64,000 nucleotides of DNA from Fistulifera solaris (Eukaryota > Bacillariophyta > Bacillariophyceae > Naviculales > Stauroneidaceae). Of this stretch, positions 55,008 through 64,000 are shown piece after piece; the stretch's first letter is position 1; the number at the start of each line of letters is the position of its first letter. The notes under the pieces were generated by a model. It did no database searches and was not told where the DNA came from. It saw only the letters and a program-made list of their open reading frames with translations. The position numbers and the translations under genes are program-made. The stretch lies in assembly GCA_030295235.1 (NCBI GenBank), contig AP026143.1, positions 1 through 64,000 of the forward strand, in the 5' to 3' direction.

Positions 55008-55566
55008 TCTATTGTAAATATTAAAGAGTCGATCAAATCTTAGGCAGGAAAGAAAAAAGAAGAGAGAGATGATAAGATCGACAGCACGAACATTCGTGCC
55101 CCGAAAGAAGGAGTTGTTCCGTGTTGGCAAAAAATCGTCACGAGGAAAAGCTCTCCTCCGTCAAGATTTATTATTGACGTCACGAAATGTCACGGAAAAG
55201 ACAGAGGAGGAGTCGTCGAGAAATTCCACATTCCGCATTCCACATTCCCCAAAACGCTCGCTCAGATTCTCTGATCTGACAAATCACAGCAGAAAGAATT
55301 TCGGTCTGCTTTTTGTTGCGTCTCTGATCCTGTTCAAAACAACGATACGTCAGACATACTTTCCGTCTGATCGAAATGCTTCAAAATGATAAGTGAGCAA
55401 AGACAATGCAGAGAGAAATATCGTCTATTTCTCAGCATCATGAAGCTCAATCCTTTCTCTGGTCGCGCAAAGTAACGTCAAACAGAAGGTTAGGCTGACT
55501 TGCAGTTTCAAAATTTCCTAGAAATTAGGTGTCTGTTTAGTAGTCGGCCTTCAAATGTTCTATATG
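55008..55566. other. Intergenic with CRE palindrome
   Basis: 559 bp upstream of the F-box-like gene and downstream of the fibrillin gene. It holds TGACGTCA at 55175-55182 and ACGTCA sites near 55345 and 55464. No gene is seen. Confidence 0.4.
55175..55182. promoter_or_regulatory. CRE palindrome TGACGTCA
   Basis: This lies 168 bp upstream of the ATG at 55007 (minus strand), close to the 180-bp spacing seen at 12615 and 25743. Confidence 0.45.
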
Positions 55567-56178
55567 TCAATATTCGTTGTCGTCTAATATGTGTTCGAGA
55601 ACAAACAAACTTGGGGTTTCCATCACACGGACTAGTTTTCGTTTGGGACCTTCTTCCACCACACCAACCCACAGATATTTCCACGATCCGCCACTCGTCC
55701 CCGGAAGCCTCTTGCGTGACACGGGTTGACCAAACACACGAATGGTCGTTTCTTCAAAAAAGACATCCAGTTGTTTCGCATTCTTTCGTTGTCGTCGCGC
55801 CAGTAACTCGATTTTCAAAGGCCCCCATTCGACCTCATTGATGAAATGCGTCGAATTGACAAAGGTCTGTGTCACTTGACCGGCCACGGTTCCGAACAAT
55901 TTTCCGGACGACGCACCGGGTGCGCCGGAATACACCAAGCGATGCACGCCCTGTAGCGGCAGGTCGGCGGGTCGAGGATTGCCGCCCGATAATCGCTTTG
56001 CCGCCGACACCACGTCGTCTTGATCTTGGATGCTGCGAAACGAGCCGACGGGGCCAAATTTGCGGGCATTTTCTAGAAAACGAAGGATGGATGTTTGTTG
56101 TTGTTTCGGAAACGACAACCACGCAGATGCGTTGCCCAGCAGCACGGGCAGTATGAGAACTCGGTAAAGTTGGTACAT
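55567..56178 (-). CDS. Plastid lipid-associated protein (fibrillin/PAP)
   Basis: 203 residues, single exon. A signal peptide MYQLYRVLILPVLLGNASAW ends in ASA-W, an accepted variant of the diatom plastid ASAF cleavage motif. The PAP/fibrillin core follows: GVHRLVYSGAPGASSGKLFG then GQVTQTF, WGPLKIELLARR and a C-terminal RVMETPSLFVLE. Fibrillins are lipocalin-fold proteins of thylakoids and plastoglobules involved in lipid storage and plastoquinone metabolism. No breaks. Confidence 0.82.
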   Translation of the reverse strand: MYQLYRVLILPVLLGNASAWLSFPKQQQTSILRFLENARKFGPVGSFRSIQDQDDVVSAAKRLSGGNPRPADLPLQGVHRLVYSGAPGASSGKLFGTVAGQVTQTFVNSTHFINEVEWGPLKIELLARRQRKNAKQLDVFFEETTIRVFGQPVSRKRLPGTSGGSWKYLWVGVVEEGPKRKLVRVMETPSLFVLEHILDDNEY

Positions 56179-57583
56179 GTTGATCGTCGTAAAGGCGTTG
56201 ATGAGGAGATCTTTTGCCGAAACCTCGTCTTTTCTTGCACCTTCGTTAAAGATGAACTTGATATTTATGAATTTAAGTCCAATTCTTTGTTGTGAAGACC
56301 TATTATGATATTAAAGTTCCTGATAATGTACATGGTAGCAACGACTGCCTCGGTTCTGTTCTCGCAAACACATTCTTCGTCGTCATCGTCATCGCGTGCG
56401 AGGAGATTATTATTTTCTACTCCGTATGTTTTTAGATCTAGACACCTGCAATAAGGTTAGAGGTGCGGGCTCTAACAACTCAGCGCACGTGCGCGTGTAC
56501 TGTACCGTTTACTGTCTCGAAATCTGTACCATTAAGCATGACCAGTGAGACAGACGCCTAGCTTTTCGCCGCCATGTCGCCGCTAATGATTAACAGCATC
56601 TACTCCGTGCGTTTTTAATCACCTAGGTCCAGTCGAGAAGAACTTGTTCTAATAGCGATCTTCATTTCCACACTCATCGGGGCAACGAAACTTATTCGAC
56701 CTCTGTCGTCGAGATGTCTCTAACTTTGAAGTACTGTCGACGCCAAACTTTGTCAAATGAATACGCAAGTGAGAAAAGGTTGCTAGGTAAAAAAGCAGCA
56801 TCACGGTCACGACAAAAGTCTAAGTGTTTCATTGATAGATTGGACAATCAACGAAAGAGATAGTTGAAAATGTTCATGGCATGGGGGATGGGGGGATTCT
56901 GCAATCTAACTGATTTCTCGCTTCACCATTGCACCACACGATAGCCGGCGATGGCTTTGTGTTCCCTGTATTATCCAATTTCCTCTTCTTCTCTCCTTCT
57001 CAGAAAAGCGACAAACATAGCCCTACTTCTTTACAAACTGTGCTTAGCGTTTAGCGTTTACGGTTTACGGTTTATCGTTTCCGAATCCCGTTTACCGTTT
57101 ACCCTTCATCCAGCATCCAGTAGAAGAATACCTTGAAGCCGTACGTAATCACGCAGTCACGCAGTGCAATAGACAAGTAGAAACAGGGAATCACTCGAAT
57201 CAATCGTCAAAATGAACAAGGGACACGGGACACACAATACACAACTGACGAGCGATCAACTGATGTTGACTGGTGATAGTCGACAGGTTTACTCGCGGGA
57301 CGCAGTTGATTCGTGGATCAAAGGGGATGATTCTTACATAATAACGACAAATGCATTCTTTTGGGCCGATGTCGAACAGCCCATTTGATTATTTCCAGTG
57401 CCGTTTTTGATGAGTGGACGTCCAAACATCAATGCGAACCCCAAGCCGAATTCATACTTTTTAAAAGTTCAAAACTCAGCTCTTTTCATGTTTATTTTAC
57501 AAGTCATTAAAGTTTCGCAACGAAAGAAAGTATATAATCAGAATATTGGGATTTTTACCACAAAAAATCGGTAAAAGACGGAA
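56179..57583. other. Long intergenic with GTTTACG-like heptamers
   Basis: No supported gene. A degenerate heptamer run (GCGTTTAGCGTTTACGGTTT and on) occupies about 57044-57105. Confidence 0.4.
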
Positions 57584-58061
57584 TTAGGCCGATAATAACA
57601 TGACGCCCTGGCCTGATTCGAAGTGTTCGATGATGTCGAGAAATGTTCGGAGTTGAAAATGGACTGCAAAGAAAAGAGTGAGTAGCGAGTAACGGCCGTC
57701 TTTCCACAAGTTACGTATTATCATGATTCCGTACTCTTCCTTATTACTCTCCATGAAGGATACAATCAATAGATACGGCATACGGGAATCCGAGTAGAGA
57801 ACAAAAGAATAAGACACAGAAACGACAGATCCACGGATCACAAATTCAACTTCTACAGTGTGCACTCGCCTCGCCGGACCGGAATATTTTTGATAAAGTT
57901 TGCAGCCGAAGATGGCTTAGAGTAGTCCGATTTGAGCGTGTACTAACATCCTTATTTCCGACAAAGCCATTAACGTGGTCGCTGACTGACTCCATGGCGT
58001 GTGTCGATGTGGCTCCTGCAACACAAAGAAGACAAACCATCGGAACAAGCAAAATATTCAT
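57584..58061 (-). CDS. Possible small secreted protein (weak)
   Basis: A minus-strand frame starts at 58061 with MNILLVPMVCLLCVAGATST, a convincing signal peptide. It continues about 70 codons to 57846. A second open frame (57584-57865) overlaps and extends it in another phase. A GTTAGT donor near 57945 and a TAG acceptor near 57855 would make a plausible intron, but the phases do not join. Either the gene is wrongly assembled or this is chance. No domain. Confidence 0.25.
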
Positions 58062-58163
58062 TTGAATTTTTCTCCAAAGGGACCCTTGGTAGTTCTAAAA
58101 GATTGGAAGGGCTGGTAGCAACCGTGGCGGTTCTAGATTTTTCTAGGAGCTGGAACTCTCGAG

Positions 58164-59305
58164 ATGGATCCAGAAAAACGGCGGGGTGCTGGCGATAGGC
58201 GAAGGCGCCTGGATGATGTTGCAGGTACGTTGTGCACGTTTGAAGCCCACTGGATATCTCGCATGGAAGTGAGAGAAGCTAACGTACGAAAAGCTGGTTC
58301 ACTGCAGAGTGCCATGCAGCAGCAAGTATTACGGTCAGCATCGACTACAGCCAGCCATGACGACTCATTGACAGAGCCTGAAAAAGAGAGCTTCAACCGT
58401 TTGATAGATGGGTTTATAGCGGCAAGTCCAAGTTATCCGCCACTAAATGAGAGATCCCTGGAGCCAAACGATGTTTTTCATAGACAAGACTTACTTCATC
58501 GATATATGCAGCAAGCCCCGGTACCAGCTGCCCTGCCCAGCTCCACTGGTTTTGATCCTCTTCCGAATCTACCAGCTTGGTCGATCGACAACGAGATTAT
58601 TCGATAGTTCCCTTACAAGGGTTTCCCTTTTTCGAAACAGATATTCAGCCCCTGAACTTTAGATTTAACGAGTCCAATGCCACGATACACGAGCAAGAAC
58701 GCTCCTTGCAGCCAACCACCGCATTTGCTCACCATAACCCAAGTTCTACTCATAGCGATCATGCGATACCATATCCGCATTTACCCCAAGGCGGGACGAC
58801 GTTTTCAACGCAAAGGCTCGCACCATCGGCAATGCCAGCTTATGAAGGATATTCGACACGTCGATCAACCAGTCGCATCCTGTATCAGCCTGGAGATGAT
58901 TCGTTGCTTTCCGAATATCAATGTACCATTCGAAAACAAATAGAGGTCTTCGCCGCGGATGAGAAAGATGTTGAAGATGTCGGTTCGGGCCGTTCGGGGT
59001 GGATCACAGTCGGACAAGTTGGACTGCGGTGTTGCCATTGCGCCCATCTTCCACCCAGCCAACGCGCTCGCGGATCTACTGCCTTTCCCACTCGACTCGA
59101 CGTTCTCTATCAAACCGCACAAAACTTGGCTAAATCGCATCTAGAGAAAAATTGCCTTCATATTTCCCAGCCCGTTCGCGAAATGCTGAAAGCACTGCGC
59201 ATTCAAAAGCAACCGAGTGGTCAGGGGAAACTATATTGGGCCGAAAGTGTCCAGGAATTAGGCGTTGTCGAAGGACCCGGAGGATTGCGATTTGCTTCTT
59301 CATAA
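58164..59305 (+). CDS. Protein with C-terminal Cys/His domain, unassigned diatom-type family
   Basis: About 380 codons. The N-terminal ~270 are variable and probably disordered. The conserved C-terminal domain runs from about 58900: LLSEYQCTIRKQIEVFAADE, then GWITVGQVGLRCCHCAHLPP, LDVLYQTAQNLAKSHLEKNC and GKLYWAESVQELGVVEG. The CxHCxxxP and C-x-H pattern suggests metal binding. From memory, the arrangement EYQC.IR.QIEVF ... GQVG.RC.HC ... YQ.AQN recurs in many diatom proteins without assigned function. One frame change lies at about 58585-58605, not at an obvious homopolymer, and one added base would restore continuity. Confidence 0.65.
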
Positions 59306-59413
59306 ATAGAGTTGTAAAATTTGTCTGCTGCTGCACAAATTGTAAGAATAACATTCCCCGTACTGAAACCGCTTCACCAATCCGGTTTTCCTTTTATAGT
59401 TGAATCGTCGTTT

Positions 59414-60854
59414 TTAGTTAAATTGTCGACTGAGGTCTTGTTGAATCAACTGTAACTCCGCCATAGCATGTTGTACCGGTACAGGGACATGGGGTTGCTC
59501 CATCAAGTAAGCCGCCACTGTATTCAAGGCTTGTTGCATCTGCTGTGCTGTGTCATCGCGAAGACTCGTGTGACGAAAGGGTGTCACTCCAGGATCACTG
59601 TAATCGCGTTCGGCCGGTTGTGTCGAAGCAAACAAACGTTGACTCACGGAATGGATCTTTTGTGTCAGCAATTGCTCCGATGGCTGCACCCACCGTTCTT
59701 TGAACGCCGAGAACGGATTATTGTTGGTGTTGTGCGTGTCGTGATGATGGTTGTGAATTACCCGCGCCGGTGTCATGGCCAATTGAGAAAACGCGTGCGA
59801 CAAGGGATCCGTCCATGACGACGACGTGTTGGTTGCAGTATTGTTGTCGGCTGTTGTATTTGTTGTTGTTGCTGTACTAGGCAACAAATCATCGATGGGT
59901 GCTTGTTGCACAATGCGCGAAAACAACGGAATCCACTCTACGAGGGATTCTTCTGGCGCCACGTTCATGAGCCAATGCAACAAATCGTCTTGGGACGTCT
60001 CCAGTATCCAATCGCGATGCAGTAATAGCCGCGCCACACACAAGGCTTCACAAGCCGTCAAAAGTGATGTCGAATAGTAAGGAAATAAGACATCCCACAA
60101 GGCCAAAACATCGGTCACTTCTCGGGCAAAGAGTAACCGGATCCATTTACAAAAAACCAATTGCAGGGGCAATCCTTGCAGACGTGGATACAGTCCAGGA
60201 TGATAGTGTTGAACTTGCTGTATGATGCGGGCAGTCAGGGGTTGCAACGATGATTCGTAAGCAGGTAAAATGGCCGGCAATATGATGGATACAAAGTCCA
60301 ATAGCGTTTGTGCAAAATCTCCGGATGCTGGGGAAGAAGTCGTGGTTTCAGTCGCGTCCACTTCCAAGGCATACAACAAAAAAGACACGACTTCGTGCAT
60401 TCCTTGTTGATATTCCGTGTGCGTATGACACAGCCACACAAAGAGAACCTGCGCAATCAGTTGTTTGCGATGCGCCAAACAGCCAACGGCGTCGGGATCA
60501 GGCAAACGATGTAAATCTTTTTGTAATATTTGCCAGGAAACCGCTCGTTGTTCGGGAAGTGTCAACGATTCGTCTTCTTGTGGAAGACGACGACTGTTCC
60601 TTCGTTTCTGACGATACTGCAATTGCCGTGTTTGTAAATCCGTTTGTTGTTGTAAATCTTGCATATACATGGCAGTCAAGGGATCTAATGAAGTAGAAGG
60701 ACTGGAGGGACTTTCTATAGGAGTTTTCTTTTTCTTGTTTGTTGTTGTGTTCCTGAGGAATCGGATATTGTTGCGACAATTCCGCGAACGATAATGTTGT
60801 CAGCGGATCTCCGAACGCTTGACGCCATTGTTGCGTTCTTGATTGTGCTGTCAT
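59414..60854 (-). CDS. TBC-domain Rab GTPase-activating protein (TBC1D5-like)
   Basis: About 479 codons, starting MTAQSRTQQWRQAFGDPLTT. The TBC core has VSWQILQKDLHRLPDPDA with the candidate arginine finger, and HTEYQQGMHEVVSFLLYALE, the Gln-containing second motif; the spacing resembles TBC1D5. Later helices include LVFCKWIRLLFAREV and LALWDVLF. The C-terminus is Thr/Asn/His-rich, then helical with repeated Gln. Such proteins switch off Rab GTPases in endosome and autophagosome traffic. One extra base in a T5 tract (60729-60733) breaks the frame before MTAMYMQDLQQQ. Removing it gives EKKTPIESPSSPS and a whole codon count. Confidence 0.82.
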
Positions 60855-63264
60855 TCTTTAAGGAGATGTAAAGAAGGATATTGAATGACACTGTTCAACG
60901 AAGATTACTTCATACGAAGCGAAGGCAATCGAAATGACAAAAAGAAAGCAAATACGGAGTAACACATCGCAATTGTATTTGTATTTCGCGTCAAAAGCGC
61001 GTCAAACGTCTGCAGTACCGCTACGGGAAAGTCCCGGTACGGGGGACAGACCGCGTTCATCTTCAAGGCGAAAGTGCAACGAAGCTGCCCGATTTCGGCA
61101 TTTAGGTACTTTTAGAAGCACACGATGTTGAATTCTAGAGAGATATGATTCCGGAACCTTCCTTTCTTCCGCATCCCGGACCCGGGCCCGAGCGTGTTTA
61201 TTGCAGCGTTTCAACCTTCGCAATTGGACGAACTGCTTCGGACGTCGTTAGGATGAGGACCTTCTTTCTAGAATAGAACAGTGGTGAGGGAATTGTAACC
61301 ATACCGCAAAATGTTTTGTGTGTAGCTTGCCATTTCTTTCTCCTCTTTTTAATCTAGTCTAGAGAACCTTCCTTTTTGTGCTCTTAGTTTTGTTTCATCA
61401 AGACCCAAATTTCTTTTCCCTAATAAAAAATAAAAATACTCCGTTTCTAAATGTGTATTCTATCTTACTTTTTTTATTTTTTATAAAAATAAATAAAGCT
61501 CAAAGAATTAGCAGTTAGCAATAGAAACTAAAACGCATTTTTATTCTCATTTTGATCATTTGTTATTAAAGCAGGAAAAGCCGTCAACCGTCAATTTTAG
61601 TAAATATGTAGCTACATTTTGCAATTTTTTGCAGAAGATCGAATTTGAGCGCAATCATAATGTACAATATTGACGTTTTGCAGCGAAAAGCCATTTTGCA
61701 GCGAAAAGCCATTTTGCGGCGAAAAGCCATTTTGCAGCGAAAAGCCATCGCGTAGAAAAACCTACTAGATCTGTCGTAGAACTTGCAGCGAAAAGCCATT
61801 TTGCAACGAAAAGCCGATTTGCAGCCAAAAGCCATTTTTCAGCGAAAAGCCATTTTTCAGCGAAAAGCCATTTTGCGTCGATATGACTTTATGTTTTGAA
61901 ATGACTTTTTTCTGTTAGACAAATTATGTCGCAAGTACACATAGAACCAGATAGACGGTATTGCTCCACCTTACACTAGGTTTTGATGTACAATAATTAT
62001 TATCATTCACTAAATAAACAAATTGCACTGTGCGCTCTATGACAAAGAGTACTTATTTTCCTCGTTTTTAGTTTTATACGGAGTAATTATTTACGAAAAA
62101 TCTTGAGACTTGAGAGTCAGTCTACAAGCTGTCATTTTTATGCTACCAAAAATCGAGCAATTATTAGGCTACACGCTACAGCACTCACAATGTGCAACCC
62201 GGATACAGCTAACGTTTATTCTCGGCGCAAAGAACTTGCAGATTTGCATTCCGCATCCCGCCGCATCACCCATCACCCATCACCCATCACATCACTAGGT
62301 ACGTGGAGTACCGTTTACGGCGTACGGAGCCGGTAACGCGCAAGGCTCCCAAAAATAATCTGTAGACTACCTGGTACACTTTTTTGGGTTCTTGCCCGCA
62401 CATTAGTTCTACCCGCTGCTGCTCGTTTCTCGCCCGCTTGCCCTTTGTCGGTTGTCCTTTCTGACCTCGACTTCTGGCTTCTGACAATTTCGGGCAGCTT
62501 CAACAAGTATCCTTCATCGAAAGGTGCAATGCCAGTGTAGCTCCTAACTACAACGGACTGAGTAGACTCCCACAATAGCTAAACCACAGAAACTAGGCAT
62601 GACTGAGATTATCCAGTCGTGTGGTGATGAGCCGTCAACAACAACACGTCCGATAATGAGCAAAATTGAGGCACTTCAGAGCGATATTTGAGCAGAAAGA
62701 ATCATCAATGACTTGAATTTCAAATGATTTTGAAAGCTTCTCGAGGGCGATATTAGCAGGTAGCTGCACGGCGGACGCAAGGAGGAACGAGGTCCCCAAA
62801 AGTCGAAATTCATGACCTCATGACGACTCATGATTGATGAGAAGTCACGAGAAAAGGTAGCGTGCACTTTTCGTCGATACATCTAATTATAACTGACGAA
62901 GTACGGACAGAGCTGTCTCCCGAGCTTCCAGCACGCGCAAAAACGCGGCCATGGCATGGTGGCTTTATTTGCAGATCCGACCCGAAAAAAATTACAGAAT
63001 GACAGTTTCATTCTTACTAATTCGTTGTGCTGTGTTTGACTTGCTCTTCTTCTTTTTTTTATTCCCAAGTCTGAATTATTGAGTATTTCGTCTCATTACG
63101 TATGAACTCGTCCTAAGCATTGTGATTGAGAAGATCATCCTTTGGCAAAAAAATAGTTGGTCGAGATTCGAGAGTATTCTCATTCCTTCCTTTCGAATAT
63201 CCTTTTCTTTTCTTCTTCAAAACAACAACTTCTCAGTTCGCCTGCTAATACAGCAACAAGCAAT
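60855..63264. other. Long intergenic region with minisatellite
   Basis: About 2.4 kb, strongly AT-rich around 61400-62100. It contains the 18-bp minisatellite (61675-61880) and a CATCACC microsatellite (about 62264-62292). No frame shows conserved sequence. Confidence 0.45.
61675..61880. repeat. 18-bp minisatellite (TTTTGCAGCGAAAAGCCA)
   Basis: Two blocks, 61675-61748 (four copies) and 61782-61880 (about five, more diverged), repeat TTTTGCAGCGAAAAGCCA with an ~35-bp interruption. Because 18 is a multiple of three, the minus strand reads as a MAFRCK hexapeptide repeat in an 83-codon frame. That is probably incidental. Confidence 0.88.
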
Positions 63265-64000
63265 ATGGAAGGCTTTGATTTTTGTTGCATTGCCTGGAAA
63301 CGACGAACGGGATGGACGCCCTTATTGAGTTCCGTCGTCGTTTCGTCGTTTACCCACTGGGAACCCCGAACGGTGGCCATCATTGGTTCCCAACTCGTGT
63401 ATTTTGAAAATGGTACCGAAGATGGACCGCCGCGAGGATCCATTGATCTTATAAAGGATCAAATTCAATTGCAAGTCATTCCGCCGTCTCCAGAAGACGA
63501 TGGACCGACACCGCATCAATTGCACATTCAAGCCACGAAAGAAAAATCGAAAACGAACAAGAAGGAAGACACGAGCAGCAGTCTTTCGACGCACAAAACA
63601 ACATCATCCCACAATATAGTAGTAGTATGGAAATTCTGTTTCGATCAACAATCCGATTTAATGACATTACTCACCCAAATCCATCAAGTCCTCGAACAAG
63701 GTGGACAATTTGCCAGCAAATCCACCGAACGCTTCGAACACGATTTTCACGCCGCCGATCACATTTATCGGTGGGAAATGATTGTCGTACCGCCCGTCAT
63801 TTATCCCATACAAATTCATGGCATTGTCTTGGAAGCGGGACGGAATTGTGTAGTCGTGGCGGATTTTGGTCTCACGGGATATTCGCGACAACAGGGGAAT
63901 GAATTTCATCACGTCGATGATACGCACAGTATGACGGAAGCGGTCTTGGCGGCCTTCAAAAAGTTACGACCAACGCAACAGGATCAACGATTGCATATAT
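63265..64000 (+). CDS. PH-like domain protein, truncated by window edge
   Basis: The frame is open from the ATG at 63265 to the window end (245 codons) with no stop, so the gene continues beyond the window. The N-terminal part (CIAWKRRTGWTPLLSS, then EPRTVAIIGSQLVYFENG and DLIKDQIQLQVIPP) resembles a pleckstrin-homology fold. A Lys/Ser/Thr-rich linker follows. The second conserved part reads DHIYRWEMIVVPPVIYPIQI, HGIVLEAGRNCVVVADFGLT, which could be an LRAT/NlpC-like papain fold (His, then Asn-Cys). That reading is tentative. Signalling or lipid-membrane function is possible. Confidence 0.7.
   Translation, partial: MEGFDFCCIAWKRRTGWTPLLSSVVVSSFTHWEPRTVAIIGSQLVYFENGTEDGPPRGSIDLIKDQIQLQVIPPSPEDDGPTPHQLHIQATKEKSKTNKKEDTSSSLSTHKTTSSHNIVVVWKFCFDQQSDLMTLLTQIHQVLEQGGQFASKSTERFEHDFHAADHIYRWEMIVVPPVIYPIQIHGIVLEAGRNCVVVADFGLTGYSRQQGNEFHHVDDTHSMTEAVLAAFKKLRPTQQDQRLHI

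Noticed and set aside
401-63264. tRNA, rRNA or CRISPR loci
   Set aside because: I scanned the gaps for T-loop GTTCGANNC patterns with matching stems and for regularly spaced repeats and found none I could support. A covariance-model search would be decisive.

Overview
This window is the left end of a nuclear chromosome from a diatom-like stramenopile alga. It opens with 400 bp of C-strand telomere (CCCTAA, with scattered CCCCAA variants). Genes lie on both strands and have none to two short GT-AG introns, mostly 66-180 nt. Two predicted plastid proteins carry the ASA-F/ASA-W signal-peptide cleavage motif typical of secondary plastids (39.6 kb and 55.6 kb). Three SLC4 bicarbonate-type transporters also fit a marine diatom. 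The species cannot be fixed from the sequence alone.

Layout. 0.4-8 kb is a subtelomeric repeat zone. It holds a decayed hAT transposase, five tandem copies of a ~176-bp satellite, and a ~2-kb tandem duplication with two copies of a secreted cysteine-rich protein gene, both disrupted. From 8.3 kb ordinary genes begin: a BRO1-domain protein, a GT23-like fucosyltransferase, a Vti1-type SNARE, a PI4-kinase with an N-terminal membrane domain, an ankyrin protein, a non-autonomous hAT-like element with perfect 8-bp target-site duplications, PPi-dependent phosphofructokinase, an HMG-box protein, a small secreted acidic protein and an MFS transporter. 29.9-38.9 kb is an SLC4 cluster: copies A and B are inverted and very similar, copy C is degenerate, and a WW-domain membrane protein lies between A and B. 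Next come a plastid-targeted carotenoid-desaturase-like flavoprotein, an S28 serine peptidase, a run of three ORFs sharing an MPxKPxR motif, a mitochondrial FtsH/m-AAA protease, a second ankyrin protein, a second HMG-box protein, an F-box-like acidic protein, a plastid fibrillin, an unassigned Cys/His-domain protein, a TBC Rab-GAP and an edge-truncated PH-like protein.

Working together. Themes are membrane traffic (BRO1, Vti1, PI4K, TBC), inorganic carbon uptake (SLC4 cluster) and plastid lipid/isoprenoid metabolism (flavoprotein, fibrillin). CRE-like TGACGT sites cluster upstream of all three SLC4 genes, and full TGACGTCA palindromes lie about 170-300 bp before several other start codons. 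In Phaeodactylum such sites mediate CO2/cAMP responses.

Caution. About a dozen otherwise well conserved genes are each broken by one to three single-base changes, mostly at short homopolymers. Correcting them gives whole-codon lengths every time. This looks like long-read assembly error rather than mass pseudogenisation, so frameshifts should be read with that in mind.
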